Shown in pieces: positions 28,724-41,269 of a stretch of DNA of 64,000 nt; within the stretch, counting starts at the first letter, position 1; the number at the start of each line of letters is the position of its first letter. The notes beneath the pieces were generated by a model, which was not told where the DNA came from, ran no database searches, and saw nothing but the letters and a program-made list of their open reading frames with translations. This stretch comes from Deuterostichococcus epilithicus (Eukaryota; Chlorophyta; Trebouxiophyceae; Prasiolales; Stichococcaceae). The stretch covers positions 1,054,001-1,118,000 of the forward strand of contig JAVTLE010000013.1 in the NCBI GenBank assembly GCA_033439295.1, written 5' to 3'. Both the position numbers and the translations under genes were made by a program.

Positions 28724-29492
28724 GCCGCTCGCAGGGTAGAGATTGACCTATTGTTTGATCAGCACGAGGTGTGTGTGTGTGTGTGTGTCGCTCAATCGAA
28801 GGACTGCGTGCCTCGAGGTCAACATTCTTGTCGTGCTATGTCTCACGTGAAAGAGAGTGATCCGAGGGGACTTCTGTAGGAAGGATAACAAGTAGCATTT
28901 GGCACAGCCCGCCATGGGTATGCATCATGCTGCCGCAGCCTCAGCAATGCTGTTCCCAGTGAATCAAACAAGTCAACCGTGTCCTCATAGCTACCTATGG
29001 TACCTAACACGCCTTGCAAAGCAGCGTGGCCCCAGAATGAGGAGCCTCTCGGAAGGTATGAATGTCGCTGCTCGATGTACCTACCAGCTGGTCTGCGGCG
29101 CCTGCGCTCCGGACAGCTTTCATCTACAACTGCTGGTGGCCATGGTCAGCCACATTCAACGTGGCCGGTCTGCTCACAGCCATCGTCAGTCTTGGTACAG
29201 TGCACTGCCGTTGAATACAGCCAGCCACTGGCGCAACCGACTCTACAAGAGCCCACGCTCTCAGCTGTCGATCCATGTTGACTTCGCTGGAACGAGATCC
29301 CGGGTGGTACTGAAGCCGTCCTGCGACGTGACACACATTCCTTTGATGTCTGCGCGGCAGAAATTGACCAGAGCAGATGTGATTGACGACCCTCATGGCG
29401 GAGACTTGCCATGTCGATGCGTGATAAACTGACACATCCGATCCTGGCGGACGGCAAGTCACTTAGCATCATCTGACTGGCAGCGAGGACAA
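28724..29492. other. Convergent 3' intergenic region
   Basis: This carries the 3' ends of the cyclophilin and GIY-YIG genes, plus a (GT)10 run at 28769-28788. I see no other feature; the 177-codon plus-strand frame at 28899-29432 has no recognisable motif. Confidence 0.5.
28769..28788. repeat. (GT)10 microsatellite
   Basis: Twenty bases of perfect GT dinucleotide, about 45 bases after the cyclophilin stop. Confidence 0.95.
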
Positions 29493-32400
29493 TCATTCAT
29501 CGAAAGAAGGCACCTCGGTCTCTGCGCCGTACACGTGGATCTTGTTGAAGCGCCAGAAGCTATCGTCGCCCGGCAGCTTGCCCTCCTTGAACATTTCCTG
29601 TGAAAAACCGACAAACCGTCGGCGTGAGGAACCTTGCCACATGATGTCTGCGCATTCGTGACGTTTGGTGGAAGCTTCAGACAGGATGGGGTGAAGCAGC
29701 GGCGATGGGGCCACCCCAGCTAACACTACCCTCGTCTGAGCGCAGGAGATTCACACCAACGCAGCTACCGATCAGCAAACACGAATGCGTCAGGATCACG
29801 TTCCGAGGGGTGCAGCACTGCGCAGGCGAAGCACGCTTCAGCATGGACCTGCAAGGAGCGCCTGGGACTCTAGGGAATGAAGGGGGTTCCATGCAGGCAT
29901 GGACACATTGGGGTTTGCGTTCCCAAGGTGCGGTGCGAAATCAGGTGTCGATGCCAGCGCGTGCCTGGAACTCGGGGAACTCTTGCTGCACCTCCGACAC
30001 GCTGAAGTAGTTGATGGGGAACTCGTTGCTCAGCATGATGCCTGCGATGCGCCAGACGGGCGCTTCAGGCGCTGCTTGGAAGGATGTGCTCGGCGGCTGA
30101 TTGTCACACCACCTGCGCTGCCGCCTCAGCAGGTGGTGCCTGTCTGCCCTGCGTTGCAGGGCTCGCCGAGGCTGCATCCAGGATGATCAACCAGCTGCTT
30201 GACGGGACCTGAAATGACTTTCTCCGCCTGCTGCGCGTCCCACCCCAGCTCGCTGAAAAAGTCAATTCGTCACAGCCAATCTGGCGAGGAGGCGCACCCT
30301 CGGTGTGGCGGGTGATCTTCTTGGTGAGCAGGAAGGAGAAGACGCGCTCGATGATGGTCTCCGGTTCCACGCCCATGGACTCGTAGAATTCGGCTCCACA
30401 GATCACGCGGTGCTTCGTCTCCCGCTCGTCAAAGGTCACCTGCGCCGCATGAGCGCACTGCCGCATCAGCATTGGCGTGCGCGCACATGCGTGGCGCAGT
30501 GATCGGCACACGATGCAGCAGAAGGCCTGCTCGGGGGCAGGCCCCATTGCATGTGCGGCTTGAGGGTGCAGCATCCGTGTAGCAATCAATGCCGATCACA
30601 CACGCCGCTGCACAACCGCCGCCTGCCAGGGACAACTCTGCAGCGCCGCATCGCGCACGATTGCAACCATCGGGAGACAGCCCACAGGTGCACGAGAGGC
30701 AAGATGCCCCCACCAGCACGTCGAACATGAAGCCGCCGTTGGTCTTGATAGTCTGAGCGAAGAAGAGCTTGAAGTCGCGCGGCTGGTCATCGACCGTCGT
30801 TGGCACGATGCGAGTCGCCTTTTGGATGAGCGCCACGCGCTCCTTCTCCGCATCCATCGCCTCCCTGTCCAGCGCCTTGGCCGGCAGGAAGTCCACCTGC
30901 AGGGGCAGGACGGGACAAAGACATGGCTCAAAAGACGGACCCAACAACCGTTTTCAAGTGCTACCCGTGCAGTCAGCATCCATCGCCCTCCCGGTCAGCG
31001 CCTTGGCTGGCAGGCAGCAAGTCCACCTGCAGCTCGAGGAAAGCGTATGAACCTACATGACAGGTATACTTTTCGAGGCCTGGCAGTGGTTGGGTGCCAC
31101 CCGCTCCTTCACCGCATCCACGCCAGCAGCCCGGCGCCCGGTCCAGCGCCGCGGCCAGTAGGAAGGCCGTCCGCAGGGAGCAACAGTGAGCCTTTGCACA
31201 GGCTACTCGGCAGCATGCCTAGGCAGCGCAGCCCCCATCGGCTGCTTCCCATCCCAACCCCTGCAATGGAGGTTGGGATGATGCGCTGTGGGCCGCGCGC
31301 CATCTCCAAGGCAGGTGCATGCCTCAATGAGATGTGTCCTCCACTGGCCGCATGGGATTCCGGATGCTGCTTCCACCGACGCGCAGATTCTGGCATCTCG
31401 GCTGCAGCTCGGACCAGAGACCACACGTGGCAGCCCGCAGGCGGCGAGACCGACCCAAGGGGGAAACCCAGCGGGAGGAGAATAGCAGGGCAGGGGTGCA
31501 CCCTAAACCCCAAAACCTACCTTGCCCTCCTCCAGCAGCTCGGGGTTGGGCACGAACTCCTCCACAGCGCCGCGGGTGCGCATCGCGGCCAGCTGCGTCA
31601 GCACCTGCGACTTAGCCGCCTCCAGCTTGCCGCGGGCGCTGATGGCGCCGCCGTCCACTGGCCGCTCCCACTGCGCCCGCTCCATCGCCACTGCAGGACG
31701 CGGGAGGCGCGGGTTCGGGGGATGCGGCCGTCGCGCCCTGATGCGGGGAGCAGGATCCATCTGCAGCATGCGACACCAGGGGGAACGCGGCATGCTTGCT
31801 ATCTCTTGAAGGGCCGCGACGGCCCGGTATCAGAGACTCACGTTTGTTGCCGATGGGCGGGCCGCCGACCTCCTCAAACCACGCCTCCCTGATGGCCAGC
31901 ATCTCCTTCTGGTCCAACTTCGGCAAGTGCGCAGCCCTGCGGCCACCACGGTGCGGAGGCTGAGGTCGAGGCGATCAGCTGGCGTTGACGCCCGCTCAGC
32001 AGCGAGTCGTTGGCTCAGAAACTCTCAAACGATTACCATGCGCCAGGCTTGTCAAGTACTAGACAGGCGGTCAGCGGGCTCACTTGTGATAGAAGACTTT
32101 GTCCGGCCGCCGGCCGAAGACCGTGCGCAGGGAGTTGCGGAAGTCCTTCGAGAAGCCTACGTACTGCAGCTTCTTGTTTTGGTCGAAGATCGCAAACACG
32201 CTCGCCTCTGTGCCCTCTGGCACCTCTGGATCGATGTAGCCCTGCGCACACACCAGCGTCGAGGATGTCAGGCCGTCCACTCAGAGGCGATAAAACACCT
32301 TCAGGTGAGGTTACACCGATCGTTGCAGCCTCGGCACGCATGGTGCAAGCAGCAAAGGCTGGTGCGCAGGCACATACGCCGCCGCTAGGCTGTGGCGCAC

Positions 32401-32643
32401 CGGCATGAGGCATTCCAGGCTCGCACCTGTGCATTCAGCAGGTTGTCGAGCGTGCAGCCGGCCAGTGTCTGGCCAGCGGCAGCTGCAGCGGGCGCCTCGG
32501 CGGCCGCATGCGCCAGCACGGCCTGCCGTCTAGAGGCGCTGCAGCCATCCCGCTGCGCCGGCGTTTCGCAGAAGCGGCCGCTCGTGCTGGGTGCGCAAGG
32601 CTGCCTGGGTGGCGACTGCGGCCGCAAAGGCGAAGCTGTGCAT
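29493..32643 (-). CDS. GIY-YIG-domain protein of cyanobacterial/plastid type
   Basis: I know this family from cyanobacteria and plastid-bearing eukaryotes; its exact role is not known to me. A short Ala-rich leader (AVLAHAAAEAP) precedes NLLNAQ and the GIY-YIG-like core: PEVPEGTEASVFAIFDQNKK, LQYVGFSKDFRNSLRTVFG. Then come EMLAIREAWFEEVGGPPIGN, WERPVDGGAISARGKLEAAK, VDFLPAKALDREAMDAEKER, RIVPTTVDDQPRDFKLFFAQ, KTNGGFMFDV, TFDERETKHRVICGAEFYES, PINYFSVSEVQQEFPEF and the end AETEVPSFDE. In the core, GIY is replaced by VFA and YIG by YVG, and the usual Arg is not in register, so nuclease activity is uncertain. The start at 32643 (MHSFAFAAA) is tentative: it needs a very short intron of about 64 bases to join the main frame. 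The gene is head to head with bS16. Confidence 0.8.
30830..31176 (-). repeat. Two decayed exon-edge copies in the GIY-YIG gene
   Basis: The exon start coding VDFLPAKALDREAMDAEKER (edge at 30896) has a close copy ending at 31026, differing mainly by a 4-base insertion, and a more worn copy at 31094-31176. Both keep an acceptor-like GCAG and lie in the upstream intron. Confidence 0.9.
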
Positions 32644-33193
32644 GGTGCCGGCCGCCTGCGCGAGTCATCAATGCGCAGTTTGAGTCATATTCACATTTTT
32701 GTCGCAGCACGCATAGTTGCACTTGACACACCATCCATGCGAGGAACATCAGCTGCTTCTCACCTGGCACTGCCTGTGACAAACACCCTGCCCGAAAGCA
32801 GTGATGTGCCCATAGTGCCCTGTCCAGCTCAGGCAGATATTTTGGCAGGGTCACCGCTTTTTGGGATTGCTAGTTTGTTGCTGGTTGACTGGACAGCAGC
32901 CTGAGACAGCCTGAGCAATTCGACACACAGCAGCTATTTCAGGATGAATGTTTGCCAAAAACAGTGATGAACAGGGGCGCAGTTCAGTGCTGCCGATAAG
33001 CGAGATCACGCCGGCTGAAAGATCAGCGAGGCCCGTGCGGGGCCTGTTCGACTTCCACACCCTGCGACTACATAAGGACTCTCTGTATAGATGGCCAGGA
33101 ATGCAGCCTTGCAACTGCAGAGCAGCATGCTTGCATTGGCCAGGTTGCGTAAAAGCGTGCAGAAGGGTGTCAGTGGGTTTCAATAGCCGCGGC
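32644..33193. other. Divergent intergenic region GIY-YIG / bS16
   Basis: About 550 bases lie between opposite start codons. It contains a short upstream reading frame at 33091-33186 on the plus strand, listed separately. I see no other feature. Confidence 0.5.
33091..33186 (+). other. Upstream ORF before bS16, presequence-like
   Basis: A 31-codon frame ends seven bases before the bS16 start, in a different frame. Its peptide (MARNAALQLQSSMLALARLR and so on) is basic and amphipathic like a mitochondrial presequence. It may be a translated upstream ORF or a leader joined by splicing that I cannot see. Confidence 0.45.
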
Positions 33194-33853
33194 ATGGTCC
33201 TTCGCCTGCGCCTGGCAAGATTCGGGCGAAAGGTACGTCGGCTTGCTGGCCTCATGTGTGCATGCCAATGTTGGATCATCAACAGATGCTGACGAGGTTG
33301 CATGTGCTTACAGCACCTGCCTTTCTACCGGATATTCGTGGCGGACGCTCGTGCACCGCGAGACGGCAGGCACGTCGAGGTCGTCGGGCATTACGACCCC
33401 ATCCCAGGTGCGGCACCGCCACATGTGGCAAACTGATCTGTCTGCAGCTGCACGCGTGCCGCTGGTCGGGAACGAGCTCACGTGTGTCCTCCTGCTGCAG
33501 GAAAGGACGGCAACAAGCACGTGGGCCTGAACATACCGCGCATCAAGTACGTCCTGTTACGTGACACATGATGCGAATACGCCTTCTGTTTCCAACCTCC
33601 TCTGCAAGAAACACACTCGCATCTGATGCACCATGCCCGGCAGCCGTGCTCCTGCGTCTCCAGCAGGCATGCTCCTGCCGACCCAATGCCCATTTTTCGC
33701 AGGTACTGGCTGTCAGTGGGCGCGCAGCCGTCGCAGACCGTGGGTCGGCTACTAGGTCAGGCCGGTGTCATCCCCAAGCCGCCGGTGCCGCAGTCACTCA
33801 AGACGCAGGCCCGAGGCACCAAGAACCCGGACAAATTTGCCGCCAAGAAGTGA
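33194..33853 (+). CDS. Ribosomal protein bS16, organellar
   Basis: This is a small-subunit ribosomal protein of bacterial type, nuclear-encoded for mitochondria or plastid. Four exons are clear: [31 protein letters not shown] with [29 protein letters not shown]; and [20 protein letters not shown] with [10 protein letters not shown]. The product is about 110 residues, the usual S16 length. The end [14 protein letters not shown] is basic. The start is the first ATG of the conserved MVxRxRLARFG block, so no targeting leader is included in the model; plant homologues can be imported without a cleaved one. Every intron is GT-AG. The 3' end is only about 240 bases from the convergent GH28 gene. Confidence 0.94.
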
Positions 33854-34093
33854 AGCGGTTCCCAGGTACTCGGCTGCTGTCAGAACACTAAGCGGACTCG
33901 CGGCCGGCGCCCGGCATGAGGAGACGCTCATTGTGAGGCCCTTCCGAGTTGAGCTTGATGGGCTCGAGGATCGGTGGATGTGACCGGACCGGGCAAGGGC
34001 TTGGATCCAGGGAAGGAGATGGGTCCTATTGATTGACATGGAACCGGAGTGGTCTTAGACACTGTACAGTGGACCAGAGTCGAATGCAAAACG

Positions 34094-36727
34094 TCAGGAA
34101 TCCGACAATATGTGCGTGTCAACAGAAGATGGCAGAGGATGCTGAACTGGGACAGCGTCTGACATAGCAGCGTCGCTCACTGAAACATCCTTCATGATCA
34201 GCGACCGAATGCTGTGCAGTTCGCCTCCAAACGTGCTGCGCCACTCCGGCCGATCCCGGGACCACGACACCTGAATAGAGCAGCTGAGCACATGTACCCA
34301 ACTCTCGATCAGAGCACTGCTGCAGCTTGCTCAGGCTTCTCAAAAGCATATAGGTAGTCGGCAAACCATTCAAGAGGAGCAGGATGCGCACCGTGACGTT
34401 GTTGTATGTTAGACTTCCGGCATACTCGTGCAACACTGCATGGGCAGGCGACTCGAATACGCCCTGGTACCCTGGCCGCCGGTCTTGCAGGCCCCCTCTC
34501 CATGGCGTCAGCCGCCTCATGCGCACATGCACATTCTGCAGACAGGATGTTCAGGTCAGCTCGTCGAAGCTGAGCGCGCTGATGCTGCAAAACTGTTAAA
34601 TTGAAGCCGCAGCAAAACAGGCATGGAAATGGTCCAAAGCCGGCAGTATCCTATAGACGGTCTTCTTCACCTCTAACAAGAGGTCCTCGATGAGGCTACC
34701 GGGGCTGCCGGCAAGCAGGATGCCGTTCTCGGATTCCGCATTGATGCCTCGCAGCGTCACCCCAGAAATGCTGCCGAGCTGCACTCATAGACACAGCAAA
34801 TCTGAGTTTATTCTGATTGTGATAAACTAATTTGCGGATGTTGCACGGCAGGTCGTGTAGTGACAGGCGCAGTGCAGAAGCCAACAGGTATGGCCACGCT
34901 GCAAGTCTTGCCTGTGTGTCCTGGGTGCGCGGCACAGCCGTGATGGCGATCGGCTCTCCAGCACCCCACCAGGAGGCATTGTACAGCTCTGTCACCATTG
35001 TGATTCTGGCAAACTCCACATCCGACACATGGCCCCAGTCACGCAATTGAATGCCGATTCCTCGGTGCGACGGCAGTATCTGGCAGCAGACTCCAAGGTT
35101 AGTAACGAAACATTTACCGGTCTGAACATCGCAGTGACATTGTTGCGAATTGGATCGTGACAATTCGTGACAAGAGTTTCACACGCAGGCAATCTGCACC
35201 TTGATGTCTTCAAACCGCAGCCGCGAAATGTTGGCGCGCGTCTCTGACCCAATCTTGATTGCCGCGGATTTGGTCTGGAGCAGGCAGTTGCTGACCGACA
35301 GGCCTTCCATCGAGATGCCTGCAAACATGGCAAGCCAGAATGGGCAGGTGCAGACAGCAGGCGGCCCTGATTGAGACACACTTGGCCATGCAGGATGGAA
35401 GCGCAAAATGCATCAGAAAGCACCTGGCTGGGTTGTTTTGACGACGATGGCATCATCCCCTGTCAAGATTGTAACATTGCGGATGTCCACCGCAGTGGAG
35501 CTGTCGCTATCGATGCCTGTGCACAAACGTCCTTCCTTTATATAGATGGCGTGCCTCAACAACTACAAGTGAATGCCACAATCAACGCCGCCATGCATGC
35601 TCGTCACACATGGACACAGACTTTCCACAATCGGCACGCGGCGCACCGTCCGTGTTTGCAATAAGCGGGTCGTTCCGAATGTGCAGCCCGAACAGAGAGA
35701 CATTGCGGCTCCTGACGATGTGGACCGTCCAGTATGCTGCATCCACCAGCTGTAGGCCATGCACGGACGCCTGCGCCCACCAAGCCGCATTCCCTTGTGT
35801 TTCAAAAACTGGTTTGCACATTGGAACACCGAACAGAAACACCGCTCTGCAGATGTCATTGTGCTTCGCGCCAGTACCTTGTCCGCGTCAACGACTTTTA
35901 TCAGATTGGGGCGGCACTCGGATGGCACGGGGCAGGAGCCAGGGTCCCGCCAGTTTCTGGGCAACCACAAGATCCTTGCACTCGAGCATTCCAGAATGAT
36001 ATGACAAGATCCAAATCCGTGAGGATGCCAGGTCCGGCATGACAATATGGCGCAGCATGTGTATGACTTGCATGCAAATCGGCTCAGCGCAGCTGCATTC
36101 CCACAAAATGCTGCTTCGCGCCGCCTTGCCATTAAGAACCTGAAGCTCACGCACCTGGTGAGCTTGCGGGTGGGCCAGCGCGTCGTCACCCACTGCTGTG
36201 CCTGTCCGTCCAGAGTCCCGCCGCCGCTGACGCTGCACTCTGTGCAGTTCTGCAGCCTGACAAGCGACATGCCAGCCGCGCCGGGCCCGTAGTGGCTCCT
36301 CTACATGTCGGACACCGGATGCGTAACATATGTTGCTGATGATCGAGTTGGCTGTGCATCGAGTTGACTGTGCGAAACGGTCAACGCTCCTGCCGGGATG
36401 ACGCAGCATACACACCCATTGCCGCCGACTTGCAAGAGCACTTGCCTCCAAGGATGCTCGAAGCAGTGTACCGGACGGGATGTGCAGGTCGACGAAGCTC
36501 CAAATCACAACCGAGCCTGTTTGGAAGTCTCCAGGAGGCAGATGCACAACGGCTTTGTGAGTCGAATTTGCAGCGCTGGCACAGGTGTTAATAGCGTTCT
36601 GGATCCTGCTTGCAACCTCCGCAGGTCCCATGTCGGGGCGAAGAAGCTTCACGTGACAACTGAGACCGTCTGCGCATGTTTGCAATGGACCAGCTAGAAG
36701 AATGGCGAGAAGCATTGAGACCATCAT
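34094..36727 (-). CDS. Secreted GH28 polygalacturonase-like protein
   Basis: This is a right-handed beta-helix protein of glycoside hydrolase family 28, likely acting on pectin-like or other acidic glycans outside the cell. The start at 36727 gives a signal peptide (MMVSMLLAILLAGPLQTCAD). Order of blocks: HLPPGDFQTGSVVIWSFVDL, CSVSGGGTLDGQAQQWV, NDPLIANTDG (NTD motif), GIDSDSSTAVDIRNVTILTG followed by DDAIVVKTT (DD motif), NCLLQTKSAAIKIGSETRA, RGIGIQLRDWGHVSDVEF and WWGAGEPIAITAVPRT. The His-Gly motif expected after the DD is absent (TKSAAIKIGSE instead), and RIK appears as IQLR, as in a divergent bacterial-like GH28 branch. The C-terminus ends STVDTHILSDS-like at 34094. Upstream in-frame Met codons leave the start slightly open. 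Activity is uncertain. Confidence 0.85.
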
Positions 36728-37377
36728 GGTGCAGGTGCGGATCCTGAGGACGTTAGCGGGACGGACGAGGTCGAGCGCAGGCTTCACCACACTCATCATG
36801 CCCTGGTTGCTGAAAGACATGCAGCATGCAGCCAATCGCACCGTGAAATCAGAAGGGGGACATAGTGATCAACAGCGCGCGCCACGCTTCCGACAGATCC
36901 CAAAAATTTGGTGCAGCGTGCGCGTCTCCGGTTTACGTGTGAAGAAATGCCAACCAATATTCTGTTTCTGAGTCACATTCGCCCGCTGTTGACGCCGGGA
37001 ATCCCCAGAGCACACTCATGCGCGCCGGACAAACGCGAAAGTGGCACGGGCAGGCTGCTGTCAACAGCCCGCCGGCACGTCGCCTGATTATCTACATCTA
37101 CACCTAGCCCTGACGACGCTGCTGATACGACGGCTCGTGAGGAGGAGCAGCACGAGGTTTACCAGTGTCCTGAACTAACAGATTGCGCCTCGCAAAACCA
37201 GCCAGCAGAGCTCCCGCCTCTCAGCTGCGCCGTGGTCACGACGCAGCGCACTGCCGGCCATCCCAGCAGGCGGGTGCTCTCTTGCAGCGGCGGCGAAGCT
37301 TCCGACCCTGCCTCCTAATTCCTGGAGGGCTCTGGGAATACAGCTGCCATGCGTCTGGGTCTGCGCCTCGCCGCCGC
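36728..37377. other. GH28 promoter side / PHGDH 3' flank
   Basis: The GH28 reading frame stays open about 110 bases upstream of the chosen start, without a better signal peptide. The rest shows no exon or repeat. Confidence 0.45.
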
Positions 37378-40300
37378 TCACTGCAGCGGCGCCGCGCCCA
37401 GCGGCTGCTCCGAGAACAGCTGGCTCTCCTTGACGCCCTCGATGGCAGCGATCTCCTCCTTGACGGCGGAGCGCGGCCGCGAGTCGATGCCGATGGCCAT
37501 GATGGCGTCCTCGCCCTGCTTCGTCCGGCACACCTGCAATGGCCAAGTTGACATCGGGCTCAGATGCTGGCACAGTATCCACCAGGCACACAGGAGGATG
37601 TACCCAACCCTCTGGCGGACATCACCGCAGCGGGTTGCAGGCGTCAGGTTCGAGTTGGAAGCTCGGACCCATCAATGGGAGACGACATGCGATGGGAAGG
37701 CGCCAGTTGAATCGCACCGTCATGAAGCTGATGTTGACGCTCTCGCGGCCCAAGATGTTGGACACCGCGGCGATGATGCCCGGCTTGTCCTCCTGCCGCA
37801 CCAGCAGCACATAGCCCTGCGTACCAAGGAAACAGTCTCGCACGAAAGTACGCCTATTCTTTATTTTGTATGCTTCGCATCGCCCAAGCAGGTCCAGCCC
37901 TTGCCAACAAGCACTTTGCAAGTGGTTCGCAAGGCGTGTGCGATTATGGAACTCACTTTGAGAAGGCTGGGGTCTGAACAGGCGAATTCGGACGCGATGT
38001 GGTCCCTCCATGTGCCCAAGACAGTCTTTCGCAAGTGCAGCCAGCAGCTGCCGTGTGGAGCTGTGGCACACCTCGAGCGTAACGTCCACGTCAAAGGTGC
38101 CCAGCTTGGCGAGGAAGGGCTTGCCATCGCGAACGACACCCGACACGCAGATCTTGTTGCTGCGCGGGTCCACGGCCGCCGAGAAGCGGGCCTTGGGCGC
38201 GCCCAGCGACACCGTCAGCGCCGTCAGCACGTCCCTGCGCGTGCACGTGCGGCGGGTCAGGCAGCTGCCACGGCCTGAGACGCGACTGCATCGGCGCGAG
38301 CCAGATGTCCTGTGCACAGCGCTGGGGGCAGCCCTGTCCATGGCCATGTGTCGACAGTGCTGTGCAGCGCTCGCGTGCGACATCAAACAATGCGCTGCTA
38401 AGCTGACCTCCTGCTGTCTGGCCCCGAACGACCTCGCGGCTCGAACTTGCCTTGTAGCCGCAAGCGCGGGCTGCCGCCACAGCGCCGAAGCCAAGGCAGC
38501 TGGACCGCAGGCCATGCAGCATATTTTCGAGCACGAGCATCACTCACTTGCCGGACGATGGCCGCGTGGTCTCGGTGATCTCCAGGCCCCGGTTCTTGGC
38601 CAGCAGGTCGGCGTTGACCAGGTTCACCGTCGCCGTGGTCACCTGCTCCAGGATGCCCTGTGGCGAATCGGGGGAGGAACAGTGTCAGCTGCGCCACCTG
38701 TCAGCCCCATCGTGTTTGCGATTGGCGCATGCACCCACGCCGCGCCAGTTGGACGACGTCAACCCTTCCTTTACCAGGATCAAGCGAGGCAGGAAGGACG
38801 TTTTCTTGCCCACTACCCGGGTGCGGAGAGGTGTGGGCCCTGGACACACATGACTTGCGCCTGGGCCAGCGGTGCAGCCGCCAGCTCATCGGCGGGGCTT
38901 AGATTGACAGAAGTCCATCGGCATCAACGACAGAGGTGTACCTTGATGACCATGGCGCGCAGAAGGCGGGTGTCCAGGTCGTCGCCGCGCGGCGAGTCGT
39001 AGGTGATAGTGATGTCCGTGAAGCCGGACTCGCCGACCAGCTGCACCGCGGTGCGGCCCAGCCCCGCCGCCAGTGCCACGTACGGCTGCAGCTCCGCCAG
39101 CACCTCCGGCGGCATCATCGGCGCATTCACCGCCGTCGCCGCCATCTCGCCCTGCACGGGCGGGGGCGTGGCTGGGTTGGGATGCAATACGGCCACTGCG
39201 CAGCCGGCTACAGAAGAGGCGCTGAGCCTGCTGAGCAGCTGGGCCCAGACAGGGCAGCAGCCGCACCGGCCGGCCGGCTGTGGCAGGCCCATTCGGTGCC
39301 GCTTGCGGCAGACGCTCCCCCCTTCCCTGCTGGCGAACCTGCCAGAGGCGAGGCGAGCGGGCGCCCCTCATACAGGCTGCCTCAGCCGAGCGGCCAGATG
39401 CATCGAAATGGGAGGCTCCAGGTGCCATTTTGAGTAGTTTGTCGACCGGACGGCCCCATGTGCCACCCCCCTGCCTCTGGCACGCTCAGTCGACATCTGG
39501 AGAGAGGAAACCGAGTGCCCACCTTGAGCGCGGAGACGACGACCTCAGCGACCTCGACCGACACATCCTCCTGCGCCTCAGCGGTGGAGGCGCCCAGGTG
39601 GGGCGTGCAGATGACGTCCGGGCGGTTCACCAGCGGGTGGTCCGCCGGCGGTGGCTCCACTGCGAACACATCCAACGCCGCCTGCACGTGCGGGTTGCGC
39701 TCAGCGTGACAAGGTGCCGAGACAGGGGGGGAGCGCGCGCAGAAAGGAACGCCGCCGCCGGCGGCTCCACCGCAAACCTGGCAGGCGCCGCCCGCGGCAG
39801 GTGCAGGCACGACTGGCGTGTGTTGCGGTCGGCCCAGCACTGGGGCAGAGCCGAGAGCTCGACAGCCTGCCCGAGTTGAATAGGGCGAGCCTGCGCGGTG
39901 ATGTGTAGACCACCTGCGCAGTCGAGGGTGGCACCAGCTGCCTGCTGAGAGAGTCACATTGCCGTTCCAGGGCTGGTCATACCTGCGCGACGGCGCCAGA
40001 GTCCAGGGCGCGCGCCAAGGCGGCGTCGTCGATGACGCCGCCGCGGGCGACATTCACGATGCGTGCGCCCTTCTTGATCTTTGCGTACGCCTCGTCGCCA
40101 AACAGGCCCTGCAGGTGCGACGTGCAACAATTGGAAGGTGGAGGCTGGGTCGTCCAGGAGCGGCGTGCGGAGGGTGCGGTCGGCTGGCGTGCACATGAGC
40201 GCGCAGAAGCAGGTGCGAGCCCAGCTTTGGCAACTGGGCACCGCAGGTGTACACCTTACGCAGGACCGGCAGCCTGTCCAGAAAAGCGCAGGCGCCAGAT

Positions 40301-41269
40301 GCTCACCTTGGTCTGCGGCGTCAGCGGCATGTGCAGGGAGAAGAAGTCGGCAGTTGCCAGGCACTCGTCCAGCGACAGCAGCTGCACGTTCTGCAGCCGG
40401 GAAACAGGAGAGCTTTCGAATTCCGACTTCTAAGCTTCAGCCAGCCTTCAGCAGGCTTCAGGCAGCAGGTGGCTGCTGTCGTTGCTGGCGCCGCCAACAT
40501 GCCCGCCCTGCAGGCTGCTATGCGGCCGCCCAGCTGCCGTGCAACGGCCAGCTCCCGAGTACAAGGGAGCATGACCGAAAACAGTGACAGGGGACACAGG
40601 TTGATCGTCACCTGGGCGCGGGCCTTCTCCTCGCTGGCGTAGGGGTCGTACGCGACGATGTTGAGGCCCAGGCCCCGCGCCCGCCTCGCCACCTCGCTGC
40701 CCACCTGTGATGGCGCACCACACATTTGTGCAGGGACGCCTGATGCCGATTGCAGACCTAAGCTCCTTGTTGACAATGGCTGATTGCGGATGCTGTTCAC
40801 CCGGTCCTGCACTCTCGTGCTCAGAAGGTCCAGGGCGTGTTCATGATTGCAGCGGGAATGCTGTATGCTGTGCCCTTCAGTGCGCAGCACCTTGCCAAAG
40901 CCGATGATGGCAAGCGTCTTGTTGAGCAGCGACACGCCGACATACTTCTTCCGCTCCCACTTTCCCTGCTTCACAGACGCGTCTGCCTGCGCGGCATTGA
41001 GCGGACACGCTTGGCATCGAGCCACTCCGACCGTTGCAGCATGTCGCAGCGGGCCTGACCTACGACCGCAAGCAGTGATGCAGCAAAGACAGAGTCTGCA
41101 TGTTGTGTCCCACACAGTGTGATCAGGCGCACCTGTGCCACGTTGCGGGTCAGCGCACACAGCATCGCGATGCCGTGCTCAGCCGCGGCGATCGTGTTTG
41201 CCGTCGGTGCGTTCACGACCAGGCACCCGAACTGCAGCCCATGGCACATTGCATGAGATGGGCGTGCAG

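Noticed and set aside
28899-29432. 177-codon plus-strand ORF in the convergent gap
   Set aside because: No recognisable motif, no splice context, and many Cys/His/Arg as in non-coding GC-rich DNA.
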